From a virus, in the IMG/VR virus record IMGVR_UViG_3300025151_000130, positions 1 through 35,811 of that record: 35,811 bases of DNA; one strand, 5' to 3'. How positions within the stretch are numbered: position 1 is the stretch's first letter; every line of letters starts with the position of its first letter. Shown in pieces: positions 1-8,925 of this stretch. Position numbers and translations under genes: made by a program. The notes beneath the pieces are model-generated. The model was not told where the DNA came from, made no database searches, and saw only the letters and a list, made by a program, of their open reading frames with translations.

Positions 1-10
1 AACTATTTAT
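1..10 (+). promoter_or_regulatory. AACTATTTA box, putative late promoter upstream of scaffold gene
   Basis: AACTATTTAT lies 35 bp upstream of the scaffold start codon. The 16-base stretch AACTATTTATTGTAGC is repeated exactly at 5897-5912 before the tail sheath gene. Shorter AACTATTTA matches lie at 3091 and 27001, each in a gap before a virion or lysis gene. I infer a phage late-promoter element. The reverse strand reads ATAAATA, like the T4 late -10 box, so the orientation of the functional signal is uncertain. Confidence 0.5.
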
Positions 11-35
11 TGTAGCGTAAATTAGGAGTTTACTT

Positions 36-1160
36 ATGTCATCTATGTTAGAACAAGCAATTATCGACGCAACTGCCCTTAGAGAAGCAGCCATTAAGAG
101 CGCTGAACAAGCAGTTGTAGAAAAATATTCACCAGAAATCAAGGAAGCCGTTGAAAAGCTAATGGAAGAGAATGATTTCGAAGAGAACAAGACTGTCGAT
201 GAGCAGATTGTTGAGGCAGATGACAAGGGCGAAGGTTACGCTTTTGTTGAGAATACAGAGCTAAGCAACCTTGAAGAGAACGAAATGATTGATATTGATG
301 TTAAGTCTCTCTTTGAGGAGATTCAGAAAGAGCAGCTTCAGGAAGAAGTAGAGATTGATGATGAGTTATTAGAAGAGGACGTTGAAATCTCAGAAGAGCT
401 TATTGATCAGTTGGTTAAAGAGGTTATGGAAGAGGGAACCTCTGAGGCTGCAAAGAAAAAAGCAGAATTAGAAAAAGCCCGTGAAGAAATGAAAAGACGC
501 CTTGATGCAATCGAAAAAGAGATACAAAAAGCCAAAGACGAAGCTGAAGAAGAATATAAACCAATCCCATCCCCAACAAACGAGGAAGTCCTAGAGGAAA
601 CTATTGATGAGGCTATGGATTTTGATTATGAGCCAGAGCCAGTTGGTCAGACAACTGCATATGGTGCAACAAGAGCCCAGCAGGCAGAGCAAGCCATGTT
701 AATGGATGTTATGCTCGCCGTTGAGGAAGAGAATGCAAAGCTCGAAAAAAAGAACGAATCTTTGGTTAAAACCAATCAAAGACTAAAAGAAACAGTGCAG
801 AACATTGCTGATAAGTTTGAAGAGATCAAGCTAGTAAACAGCAAGTTGTTCTACACAAACAAAACTTTAATGGACGACTCCCTGAATGAGCGACAAAAGG
901 GTAACCTTGTCGAGTCTATTAATAACGCTCAGACATCTGAGCAAGCGAAGATTGTCTATGAAACTCTAAAAAGCACAGTGGGCAATGCTAATACTAATAA
1001 GCAACCGGAATCATTGAGTGAGGCAGTAGGCAAGCGATCTTCAGCATCTTTATTGCTAAAAGCAAGAAAAAGCGACGATAAGCCAAAGGTAAACGAAGGT
1101 AATATCTTTGCTGATCGTATGCAAATTTTAGCAGGCATTAAACATCAAAAGGAGGATTAA
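36..1160 (+). CDS. gp22: prohead core/scaffold protein (T4 gp22-like)
   Basis: A 374-residue, very acidic, helical protein directly upstream of the major capsid gene. That is where T4-like phages carry gp22, the internal scaffold around which the prohead assembles and which is later degraded. Residues about 30-200 are dominated by Glu/Asp/Lys heptad-like stretches. A second coiled-coil segment lies near residues 228-265, and the C-terminus turns basic (residues 335-374), as expected for a scaffold tail that contacts the shell. The start has a Shine-Dalgarno (TAGGAG) upstream and lies 35 bp after the AACTATTTA box. Only 4 bp separate it from the capsid gene, so the two are surely co-transcribed. 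The call rests on composition and position rather than a catalytic motif. The prohead protease expected next to it must lie to the left of the window. Confidence 0.75.
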   Translation: MSSMLEQAIIDATALREAAIKSAEQAVVEKYSPEIKEAVEKLMEENDFEENKTVDEQIVEADDKGEGYAFVENTELSNLEENEMIDIDVKSLFEEIQKEQLQEEVEIDDELLEEDVEISEELIDQLVKEVMEEGTSEAAKKKAELEKAREEMKRRLDAIEKEIQKAKDEAEEEYKPIPSPTNEEVLEETIDEAMDFDYEPEPVGQTTAYGATRAQQAEQAMLMDVMLAVEEENAKLEKKNESLVKTNQRLKETVQNIADKFEEIKLVNSKLFYTNKTLMDDSLNERQKGNLVESINNAQTSEQAKIVYETLKSTVGNANTNKQPESLSEAVGKRSSASLLLKARKSDDKPKVNEGNIFADRMQILAGIKHQKED

Positions 1161-1164
1161 AACA

Positions 1165-3024
1165 ATGTCAAATATAGTCGAAAGATTAACAGAAAACATC
1201 GTTGCTCGTGATCTCCGTAAAGAAGGCGCTGCCCTAGTTTCCAAATGGGAAAAAACAGGTCTACTTGAGGGACTCGGTGATGATAGAACAAAGGACAATA
1301 TGTCCCGTCTCTTAGAGAACCAAGCCAAGGAACTTCTACGTGAAGCTTCAACCATGGCTGCTGGTGATGTCGAGGGCTTTGCTGCCGTCGCATTCCCAAT
1401 CGTCCGTCGTGTATTCGGCGGTCTACTCGCTAACGATCTCGTTAGTGTTCAACCAATGAGCCTTCCATCAGGTCTCATCTTCTTCTTGGATTTCACCAAG
1501 GGTAATGATGGCACTGACAACCGTCTAGGCGACGACCTTAATGATTCAGTATACGGTGGTGGTGTAACAGGTTCACAAATCACTGGTGGTGTTAACCTAG
1601 ATGGGCGTAATACTGAGAAGTCACTTTACTCCCTAAACAATGGTTACTCTTCACCAGTTTCCGGTGCCGACCCAGGTGCCACTGTTGAGGGTTTGATTGC
1701 AACATCTGGTGCAATCGGTGTTAACAATGAGTTTGAGCAGATGGTTGCTGACGCTGGTTCAACAATTACTGAGCAAGAGGCTCGTAGAATTCTACGCTAC
1801 GACCCAGACATCGCTTCTGGTACTGGCGTTATTATTCTTCGCGTACCAAAGAACGTATACCTACAAAATCTAAATGATGATGATCTTGTTGGCGTTACTT
1901 GGGCAGGTAGCTCAACTCAGGAGCTTGATGGCGCGGCTGCTCGTTTTGGTCTTACTCAGGCACGTCGTCTAACCCAGTACGGTACTGCATCAAACGGTGC
2001 CCAGGATCGTGAGAATGTTTACTGCGTTCTAACAATCACTGGTACAACAAACTTGGGTCAGACTGCTCACATTGCTGACAACGGATTAGCTCAGGCTCGT
2101 GCGAACTTAAATGCTACGGTCAACTTCCTATCCTTCCCAGCCGCTGATGTATTCGCTGCTGGCGGTGGTATTGGTTCTGTTGAAGGTGGCGCTGAGTGGC
2201 TCTTAGAGTCCGATATGTCTGCATTCGCCGGTAACTTCGGTGATGATCAGGGCGGTAGCATTCCAGAGATTGACATTCGTGTCGATTCTGTTGCTGTTAC
2301 AGCCGTAACCAAGAAGCTTCGTGCTAAGTGGTCACCAGAGTTAGGTCAAGACCTAAACGCTTACCACAACCTCGACGCCGAGGTAGAGTTAACTGGCATT
2401 CTTTCTGAGCAGGTCGCTCTAGAAATCGATCGTGAGATCCTAGAAGACCTCGTAAAGAGAGCTACTGCCGGTACGCTACACTGGTCACGTCAGCCCGGTA
2501 AATTCCTAAACCGCGAGACAGGTGCTACCCTAGAGGACGCATCAAGCTCAACCGGTTACCCAGAGTTTACTGGTACTGTTTCTGAGTGGTACGAGACTCT
2601 CATCGAGACCGTCAACGACGTTTCTGCTCGTATTCACAGAAAGACACTTCGCGGTGGCGCTAACTTTATCGTTTGCTCACCAGAAGTTGCCAACCTACTT
2701 GAGTTCACCGCTGGTTTCCGCGCAAGCGTCAGCGTCGACTCAAATGGTACAGCCGGTGCTGTAAATGTTGGTTCAATCTCCAAGAAGTTCGACGTTTACG
2801 TCGACCCATACTTCCCACGCAACATCTTGTTGGTTGGTCGTAAGGGTGCTAGCTTCCTAGAGAGCGGCTACGTTTACGCTCCATACGTCCCACTACAGGT
2901 CACACCAACAATCTTCGGTACCGAGGACTTTGCACCACGTAAGGGTGTAATGACTCGCTACGCCAAGAAGATGGTTCGTCCAGACATGTATGGTCTAGTA
3001 ATCTGCCACGACCTCGTGAGCTAA
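1165..3024 (+). CDS. gp23: major capsid protein (T4 gp23-like)
   Basis: A 619-residue HK97-fold shell protein that forms the capsid hexamers. The C-terminal section is the most diagnostic. A DVYVDPYFPRN segment is followed by VGRKGASF, YAPYVPL (about residues 571-577) and a TRYAKKMVRP stretch. These match the conserved end of T4 gp23 proteins (YAPYVPL...F.P..G..TRY). The protein is about 100 residues longer than T4 gp23, with a Gly/Ser/Asn-rich insertion around residues 115-200. T4-type gp23 is cleaved near its N-terminus by the prohead protease; the helical first ~65 residues here would be the candidate propeptide, which is inference. A strong GGAGG precedes the ATG. Base use is more C-rich than in neighbouring genes (CTA, GTC, TCC codons), consistent with very high expression. 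A strong terminator follows at once. Confidence 0.93.
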   Translation: MSNIVERLTENIVARDLRKEGAALVSKWEKTGLLEGLGDDRTKDNMSRLLENQAKELLREASTMAAGDVEGFAAVAFPIVRRVFGGLLANDLVSVQPMSLPSGLIFFLDFTKGNDGTDNRLGDDLNDSVYGGGVTGSQITGGVNLDGRNTEKSLYSLNNGYSSPVSGADPGATVEGLIATSGAIGVNNEFEQMVADAGSTITEQEARRILRYDPDIASGTGVIILRVPKNVYLQNLNDDDLVGVTWAGSSTQELDGAAARFGLTQARRLTQYGTASNGAQDRENVYCVLTITGTTNLGQTAHIADNGLAQARANLNATVNFLSFPAADVFAAGGGIGSVEGGAEWLLESDMSAFAGNFGDDQGGSIPEIDIRVDSVAVTAVTKKLRAKWSPELGQDLNAYHNLDAEVELTGILSEQVALEIDREILEDLVKRATAGTLHWSRQPGKFLNRETGATLEDASSSTGYPEFTGTVSEWYETLIETVNDVSARIHRKTLRGGANFIVCSPEVANLLEFTAGFRASVSVDSNGTAGAVNVGSISKKFDVYVDPYFPRNILLVGRKGASFLESGYVYAPYVPLQVTPTIFGTEDFAPRKGVMTRYAKKMVRPDMYGLVICHDLVS

Positions 3025-3047
3025 TTGCTAATGCGTAGTTAAGAGTT

Positions 3048-3085
3048 GCCCCTCATCCGTTTCGACGGGTGGGGGGTTTCTCTTT
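3048..3085 (+). terminator. rho-independent terminator after major capsid gene
   Basis: A 13-bp stem (3048-3060 with 3065-3077, three G-T wobbles) closes on a TTCG tetraloop. The T-rich tract TTCTCTTT follows. This is a textbook intrinsic terminator 24 bp after the capsid stop codon. It probably makes the capsid mRNA 3' end separate from the neck genes, whose own AACTATTTA box starts 6 bp later. Confidence 0.93.
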
Positions 3086-3090
3086 AATAA

Positions 3091-3099
3091 AACTATTTA
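3091..3099 (+). promoter_or_regulatory. AACTATTTA box, putative late promoter upstream of neck genes
   Basis: The element follows the capsid terminator and lies 29 bp upstream of the next start codon. It shares AACTATTTA with positions 1, 5897 and 27001. A box placed directly after a terminator is what a re-initiation point would look like. Confidence 0.5.
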
Positions 3100-3119
3100 G
3101 ATAGTAGGAGATTATGTGA

Positions 3120-4409
3120 ATGTCAGTACCAGTTTTAACACCGTCAAGTAATTTAAGCAAAGTCATTTTGCCAATTACAGGAACACCCGGCAATGTGAAT
3201 GATAGTAGCAACCCATTACCATTTGGTTTTTATATGCAAGGACCAGATGCAGCAGCTTTTGCATCGGGTGCGGCAGATCAGGTTAGTTTTGTTTACAAAA
3301 AATTAGGTGGTGATGTGTTAGATATTGAATTAACTCAGTACAATGTCTATGCTGCATATGAAGAGGCAGTATTAGAGTATTCATACTTGGTAAACATTCA
3401 TCAAGCAAAGAACTCATTAAACAACCTACTTGGCTCTACAACAGCCTCTTTTAATGAAGATGGACAGATTGTTGAGGGCGACACATTAAGTGGCTCTAAT
3501 CGCGAAATGGCGCTTCCTAGATATACGTTTGATTACACAAGAAGGGTGGCTGAGGGAATTGCTTCTGAGGCTGGTGCAGGAGGCGGTTTAACTTATTACA
3601 CTGCATCTTTTATTCCAACATCCTCACAACAAGATTATGATTTACAAGAAATTGTAAGTTCATCTATTGTAAACGGTGAATTGTCTTTAGATAGTGGCGA
3701 TACAGTTGGAAATAATAAAATTATTATCCGCAACATGTATTACAAAACGCCAAGATCAATGTGGAGATTTTTTGCCTATTATGGTGGATTGAATGTTATC
3801 GGAAACTTATCAACATACGGTCAATATGCTGATGATTCTACATTTGAAGTTGTTCCAACGTGGCAGAATAAACTTCAAGCTATGATGTATGAAGATTCAA
3901 TTTATACAAGGACCTCTCATTACTCGTATGAAATTATTAATAATAAATTAAGATTGTACCCAACGCCAAGTGATTACTCTTCACCAGATCGCTTTTACTT
4001 TAGATTTACTGTAAAGAAAGATGCCACAGAAGAATACTCAGATCGTCAGAATGGCTCCCGTGGTGTTAACAACATGAACAATCTACCATTCCAGAATATT
4101 CCATATGCTTCAATTAACTCAATTGGTAAGCAATGGATTCGTAGATTTGCTTTAGCACTTTGCAAAGAAATGCTAGGACAAATCAGAGGAAAGATGGGTA
4201 ACGCTGTTCCACTTCCAGGTGGAAACATTACACTCAACGCACCTTCCTTGTTGTCAGAAGCAGCAAAAGAGATGGGAGATTTGAGAACAGAGCTTAAGAC
4301 AGTCTTAGATGAATTGACTTACGAGAAGTTATTGACAAAAGACGCTAATATGACTAAAACAACTGCGGACACATTAAGTAAAGTTCCAGTTCCATTATTT
4401 GTAGGATAA
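3120..4409 (+). CDS. putative neck / head-completion protein (gp13 position)
   Basis: A 429-residue protein between the capsid gene and a gp14/gp15-like pair, where T4-like phages carry the neck protein gp13. Around residues 65-95 it has a helical segment, YNVYAAYEEAVLEYS, followed by NIHQAKNSLNNLLG. I associate this helix pattern with head-tail adaptor proteins of marine myoviruses. The middle is beta-rich, and the last 60 residues are helical and charged. No enzymatic motif and no signal peptide are visible. The ATG follows TAGGAG at a somewhat long spacing. The role, joining the filled head to the tail, is inferred from position and general appearance; it could be another connector or adaptor component. 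Confidence 0.5.
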   Translation: MSVPVLTPSSNLSKVILPITGTPGNVNDSSNPLPFGFYMQGPDAAAFASGAADQVSFVYKKLGGDVLDIELTQYNVYAAYEEAVLEYSYLVNIHQAKNSLNNLLGSTTASFNEDGQIVEGDTLSGSNREMALPRYTFDYTRRVAEGIASEAGAGGGLTYYTASFIPTSSQQDYDLQEIVSSSIVNGELSLDSGDTVGNNKIIIRNMYYKTPRSMWRFFAYYGGLNVIGNLSTYGQYADDSTFEVVPTWQNKLQAMMYEDSIYTRTSHYSYEIINNKLRLYPTPSDYSSPDRFYFRFTVKKDATEEYSDRQNGSRGVNNMNNLPFQNIPYASINSIGKQWIRRFALALCKEMLGQIRGKMGNAVPLPGGNITLNAPSLLSEAAKEMGDLRTELKTVLDELTYEKLLTKDANMTKTTADTLSKVPVPLFVG

Positions 4410-4415
4410 TAAAGA

Positions 4416-4901
4416 ATGGCAGATGATAAATGGACAAGACCTGATGCGCCGCCCCCACCACTTTTTACGGGGCAAAAGGAAGCTGATTTTGTTAAACAAA
4501 TTAATGACGAGGTTATTGAACGTGTTGTTGGTCAACAGATTCTTTACTTTCCTATTTCAAGAGAACACTCAAATTACCACCCACTTTATGGCGAGGCAGT
4601 AGAAAAAACATACTTACCGCCAGTTAGAGTTTACAGTCGTGTAAAGTGGAATGGTACAAAAACTGAATTTACAAAGTATGGTGTTGATAGAAGACCACAA
4701 ATTGTTGTTGATTTTCATAAAAGACGCTTGACTGAAGATCAAGATCTTTATGTTCGCGTTGGGGACTTTGTTCGTTATGGTGATTTTGATTATGAGATTG
4801 TTGAACTAAGCGAGCCAAAGCTACTCTTTGACCAGACAGATAAGAGTTTTGAGATTAGCGCAACTTGTATTTTGGCAAGAGAAGGAAAATTTAACCCATA
4901 G
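4416..4901 (+). CDS. gp14: putative neck protein (gp14-like)
   Basis: A 161-residue protein starting 6 bp after the previous gene and ending 9 bp before the gp15-like gene. After a proline-rich N-terminus (DAPPPPLF) comes a helix ending in GQQILYFPISRE. That helix-to-'YFP/YYIPR' transition is typical of the T4 gp14 neck family. The remainder is beta-rich, with VRVYSRVKWNG and a GDFVRYGDFDYEIVEL strand pair, as in small head-tail joining proteins. It is much shorter than T4 gp14 (256 residues). The neighbours on both sides are connector or terminator candidates, so a neck role is the best reading, although the exact gp number is uncertain. Confidence 0.55.
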   Translation: MADDKWTRPDAPPPPLFTGQKEADFVKQINDEVIERVVGQQILYFPISREHSNYHPLYGEAVEKTYLPPVRVYSRVKWNGTKTEFTKYGVDRRPQIVVDFHKRRLTEDQDLYVRVGDFVRYGDFDYEIVELSEPKLLFDQTDKSFEISATCILAREGKFNP

Positions 4902-4910
4902 GATTATTAA

Positions 4911-5879
4911 ATGCTACCAAAGTATATTGAAGAAAATTATAAATTCAACAATTACCGTGATGCTCTAAAGAAGGCTGAGGATCTTAGTTGTGTTGGAACT
5001 CATACAGAGGGTGGTCATTATTATCCTTGCAAAAATGCAGATGCTTTATTTAAGGCAGCTTATCCTGTACAGTACGACACACTAAAACCATCAACCTTTG
5101 AGACTATTGATATGGCTCTTTATGGTTGGCTAGATCAGACTATTGATGTTTTCGCAACAAGAAATGATGGTTGGCGCAAAGTTCCAATTGTTTGGTTGAC
5201 GCAAGAAAGAGCATTTCAGATTAAAGATGATAGAGAAATGAGAGAGTTGGGAACAGAATCTTTAAAATTTCCAATGATCTCAGTTGAAAGAACATCAGTA
5301 AAACAAACTGCGGTAAACGACAGACCAATTCCAGCTAGACTATTTGCAGATGGAGATGGAACAACTTTGGTTATAGCAAAAAAAGTTAAGCAGTCTAAAA
5401 CAAAGAATTTTGCCAATGCCAGAAGTTTAAGACTGTACAAGCAGGACAATTTTAAATTTAAAAATGAAAAAGTTGTCTATGAGTATGCAACCGTTCCTTT
5501 GCCAATTTATCACGACCTTAGTTACAATATTAACCTAAGAGCAGAGTATCAGCAACAAATTAATGATATGATTCGTCCATTTGCTACTTTTAATAATAAT
5601 ATTAATCAATTTATGATTAACGACAATGGACACAGTTACGAAGCATTTTTAGAAACTGATTTTTCTATTTCAAATAATATAAGCAGTTTAGCTAATAATG
5701 AAAAAGTTTATGAAGCTACTGTAAAAGTAAAAGTTATTGGTTATGTCATGGGTGCTGGACCAAATCAAAAAGGTCCACAAGTTGCAAGAAAAGAAAATTT
5801 TGTTGAAGTGCGTTTCCCAAGAGAGCAGGTTATGTTGGGTGATATTAACGAATTCTCCGACGAAGGCTATAGACCCTAG
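4911..5879 (+). CDS. gp15: tail terminator / proximal sheath stabiliser (gp15-like)
   Basis: A 322-residue protein directly before the tail sheath gene. T4 gp15 caps the finished tail and forms the surface to which the head joins. The family layout is visible. RKVPIVWLTQERAF (about residues 84-97) corresponds to the 'R(V)PI.Y.s.E+' strand of gp15. KFPMISVER follows, then a long insert. YNINLRAEYQQQINDMIRPF (about 204-223) matches the 'Y.L.i.T+Y.dDm.Qi.EQIlPyF' region. The C-terminal beta segment VYEATVKVKVIGYVMG also has a gp15 counterpart. The length is close to T4 gp15 (272). It probably shares a transcript with the two genes before it. Confidence 0.7.
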   Translation: MLPKYIEENYKFNNYRDALKKAEDLSCVGTHTEGGHYYPCKNADALFKAAYPVQYDTLKPSTFETIDMALYGWLDQTIDVFATRNDGWRKVPIVWLTQERAFQIKDDREMRELGTESLKFPMISVERTSVKQTAVNDRPIPARLFADGDGTTLVIAKKVKQSKTKNFANARSLRLYKQDNFKFKNEKVVYEYATVPLPIYHDLSYNINLRAEYQQQINDMIRPFATFNNNINQFMINDNGHSYEAFLETDFSISNNISSLANNEKVYEATVKVKVIGYVMGAGPNQKGPQVARKENFVEVRFPREQVMLGDINEFSDEGYRP

Positions 5880-5896
5880 TCTTTGCCATATTTCTA

Positions 5897-5906
5897 AACT
5901 ATTTAT
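5897..5906 (+). promoter_or_regulatory. AACTATTTAT box, putative late promoter upstream of tail sheath
   Basis: The box lies 34 bp upstream of the sheath start codon. Eighteen of 19 bases from 5897 match positions 1-19 (AACTATTTATTGTAGC, then A or G, then TAA). The two sites precede different genes and share no coding sequence, so conservation this long outside genes indicates a regulatory signal. Confidence 0.55.
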
Positions 5907-5930
5907 TGTAGCATAATTGGGAGATATTTT

Positions 5931-8894
5931 ATGAGTGCCAGAAAATTTAAGTTTATTTCACCCGGCGTTTTCCTAAACGAGATTGACAATACACAACTAC
6001 CAAACGAACCAGCAGAGATTGGTCCATTGTTTATTGGTAGGGCAAAATACGGTCCAGCAATGAGACCTGTAACGGTTGATTCATTTGCAGAGTTTGTGCA
6101 GTTATATGGTGAACCAGTTCCAGGTGGTAAGTCAGATGATGTTTGGAGAAACGGTAACGAACAAACTCCAACTTATGGTGCTTATGCTGCCCAGGCTTGG
6201 CTAAGAAACTCATCAACTTGTACATATGTTCGTCTTCTAGGTTCTAAGAACCTGAATGCAACAGATGCAGGTAAGGCTGGTTGGAAGATTGATGGTGATT
6301 CACCAATTGGCAAAGACATAGAAGCTATTCCAAACTTTTTCGGTAGCACAACTGGTTCTGCTTACGGTTTATTTGTTTTCGGTAACAATTTAAGTGGCAC
6401 AACACCGCAGACAGGTACAGGTTCTTTAGTTGCAACTTGGTACGTTGAAGACGGCATGGTTGGACTTGTTGGTAAAGATACGGACGGTACAAACATTCCT
6501 CACACACAAGTAGGAAGTGGTTCTTGTCGCCTTATCGCATCTGACAGTGACGGTAGATTTACTGTTGTGATTACGGGTTCAACTGGTTATGGTAAAAGTC
6601 CAGTTATTAATTTCTCATTGAATGAGAACAGTAAAGATTATATCAGAAACGTATTCAATACAAACCCATCCTTAGTTAACAAAACTGTTGTAAAGTCAAA
6701 TCAAAGAGAAAGATACTGGCTTGGTGAGACATATGCAAGAGAGTTTTTACAGAAAGTTGACAGAGGAATTGTCACAGGTTCAGGAGACCCGGCATCTAGC
6801 TCAGCAGGAGGCATAGTTGATGGAACCTATTTAGGTGTTATCATCCCACTAGCTTCTGGTTCTGATGCTAGACACAGTAATAGACAAATTGCATTTGAAG
6901 ATGGCTCAACAAGAAATAACCCAGCAACCGGCATGGTGTTTGGTCAAGACTTGGGTGGTGCAGCCGCATCGAGTTCATACAGATATTCTGCTATGACCCA
7001 ATTATTTAAATTCCATGCTCTAGATCACGCTGAGTGGGCACAAAACAATCTTAAGATTTCAATCGCAAATATTAATTACTCTGAAGATCAATTCAATAAG
7101 TTTGGTACTTTTGATGTTTTAGTTCGTCGTGCCAATGATACAGATGCTTCACCAGTCGTTGTTGAAAGATTTAGCAACTGTAATTTAGATGCAAATTCAT
7201 TAGATTACATTGCTAGAAAAATTGGAGACGCCTTTGTTCAATTTGACACAACAACAAGAAGATTGGAGACAAGGGGTGAATACCCAAACAACTCCAAATA
7301 CATCAGAGTTGAGATGGATGCTGAGGATTATGATTCTCAGTTGCTACCATTTGGCTACTATGGTCCTCTAAAATACAAAGATTTCCGAATCACTAGCGGG
7401 ACTAACATTTCACAAGCCAACTTCGGTACCGGTGTCATTGGATTAGGTGCAAAGAACATTTTAAGTTCATCTATTCAGAATTCTGATCAAGTTTTAATTC
7501 TAACAGGCTCAGGCTTGGGCATGGCAGGTGATGGACCAACACTTGATTTTGTTTACCCTTCACACGAATTAAGACTTTCCGGTAACCAGGATGGCTTATC
7601 TGACCAGACTGACGCTTACTGGGGTGTTTGGACCGGCATCACAAAAACTAGTAATAAATTCAATCGTGATTTTGCTGATTTAAACAGAAACAGATCAGAT
7701 ATTATCACGGCTCCTTTGACCGATACGGCGTATAGTGAATTTCAGTACATTTTTAGCTTAGATGAGATTGTGTCTGGAACATCAGATGGTATTCTAAGTT
7801 GGGTTTCAGGTTCAAGAGTAGATGGTGATGCCATTTCTGCTCAGTCAGGGTTTACCTACAAGAACGTAATCGACAAGGGTGTCGATAGATTTACCTTACC
7901 AATGTATGGTGGTTCTGATGGTCTAGATATCACAGAGAAAAACCCCTTCAGAAATACTCTGCTAAGTGGTCAAACGGAAACAAGCAATTATGCTTACAAC
8001 TCTGTAAAAGAGGCGATTGATATTGTTAGAGATCCTGAGTTTGTTCCATACAACTTAGTATCAATACCCGGTATCACAAATGAGGAGTTAACAACACACC
8101 TTATTAACACTGCTGAAGCAAGAGCAGACGCTCTAGCAGTGATTGATCTCAAGGGCGACTTTCAGCCAGCAGATGAAGATGATGAGGGTAAACAATACCC
8201 CAACCTAAGTAACACAATCACAAACTTGAAAGATCGCCAACTTAACTCAAGTTACGGTTGCGCTTACTACCCCTTCGTTCAGATTAGAGATACTCTAGAA
8301 GGTCAATTGGTATACATGCCAGCTTCCGTAGCTGCCATCGGTGCAATGTCTTACACAGACAGAGTTAGAGCACCATGGTTTGCACCCGCAGGATTTAACC
8401 GTGGCGGTCTTTCCAGCGGTGTTGCTGGTCTACCTGTTGTTAACGTAACACAGAAGCTTACATCACAAGATAGAGACCTTCTATATGATGCAAACATTAA
8501 CCCAATTGCTTCATTCCCAAATGAGGGTATTGTAATCTTTGGTCAAAAGACCCTACAGGTTACAAGAAGTGCTCTAGACAGAATTAACGTTCGTAGATTG
8601 CTCATCTTTATTAAGAAGGGCATCTCAAACATCGCCGCTGGCATCTTGTTTGAGCCAAACGTTCGCGCCACATGGGCACGCTTTATCGGTCAGGCTAATC
8701 CTTTCCTATCCGATGTACAGGCAAGATTTGGATTAGATGAGTTTAAGTTGGTCCTCGATGAAACAACAACAACACCAGACCTTGTTGATAGAAATATTCT
8801 ATACGCAAAGGTTTACTTGAAGCCCACAAGAGCAATCGAGTTTGTTGCCGTTGACTTTATCCTAACCAACACTGGCGCATCTTTTGAGGATTAA
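5931..8894 (+). CDS. gp18: contractile tail sheath protein (T4 gp18-like)
   Basis: A 987-residue sheath subunit. The N-terminus FISPGVFLNEID (residues 8-19), followed by a P..IGP.FIGRA.YGP block (to about residue 43), is the universal start of contractile sheath proteins. The C-terminal 105 residues (from 883) carry the second hallmark, RRLLIFIKKGI...GILFEPN..ATW, and end in IEFVAVDFIL. These two ends form the conserved inner domain that handshakes with neighbouring subunits and contacts the tube. The protein is about 330 residues longer than T4 gp18, and the excess sits in the middle (about residues 90-750, Ser/Gly/Asn/Thr-rich). This suggests extra surface domains on the sheath. A GGGAG Shine-Dalgarno precedes the ATG. 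The tube gene follows after 31 bp. Confidence 0.93.
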   Translation: MSARKFKFISPGVFLNEIDNTQLPNEPAEIGPLFIGRAKYGPAMRPVTVDSFAEFVQLYGEPVPGGKSDDVWRNGNEQTPTYGAYAAQAWLRNSSTCTYVRLLGSKNLNATDAGKAGWKIDGDSPIGKDIEAIPNFFGSTTGSAYGLFVFGNNLSGTTPQTGTGSLVATWYVEDGMVGLVGKDTDGTNIPHTQVGSGSCRLIASDSDGRFTVVITGSTGYGKSPVINFSLNENSKDYIRNVFNTNPSLVNKTVVKSNQRERYWLGETYAREFLQKVDRGIVTGSGDPASSSAGGIVDGTYLGVIIPLASGSDARHSNRQIAFEDGSTRNNPATGMVFGQDLGGAAASSSYRYSAMTQLFKFHALDHAEWAQNNLKISIANINYSEDQFNKFGTFDVLVRRANDTDASPVVVERFSNCNLDANSLDYIARKIGDAFVQFDTTTRRLETRGEYPNNSKYIRVEMDAEDYDSQLLPFGYYGPLKYKDFRITSGTNISQANFGTGVIGLGAKNILSSSIQNSDQVLILTGSGLGMAGDGPTLDFVYPSHELRLSGNQDGLSDQTDAYWGVWTGITKTSNKFNRDFADLNRNRSDIITAPLTDTAYSEFQYIFSLDEIVSGTSDGILSWVSGSRVDGDAISAQSGFTYKNVIDKGVDRFTLPMYGGSDGLDITEKNPFRNTLLSGQTETSNYAYNSVKEAIDIVRDPEFVPYNLVSIPGITNEELTTHLINTAEARADALAVIDLKGDFQPADEDDEGKQYPNLSNTITNLKDRQLNSSYGCAYYPFVQIRDTLEGQLVYMPASVAAIGAMSYTDRVRAPWFAPAGFNRGGLSSGVAGLPVVNVTQKLTSQDRDLLYDANINPIASFPNEGIVIFGQKTLQVTRSALDRINVRRLLIFIKKGISNIAAGILFEPNVRATWARFIGQANPFLSDVQARFGLDEFKLVLDETTTTPDLVDRNILYAKVYLKPTRAIEFVAVDFILTNTGASFED

Positions 8895-8925
8895 ACTAAT
8901 TAATAGGAAAGCAGGAGTATAAATA

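Noticed and set aside
956-1399. Minus-strand open frames opposite the scaffold and capsid genes
   Set aside because: They are antisense to well-supported genes, have low-complexity Ser/Leu products, and lack ribosome sites. The same holds for the other minus-strand frames in the window.
8918-8925. TATAAATA, identical to the T4 late promoter -10, just before the first tail tube gene
   Set aside because: It fills the spacer between AGGAG and the ATG, leaving no room for a transcription start before the start codon. Similar A/T-rich spacers occur at 25083 and 29115, so it is probably a composition effect.
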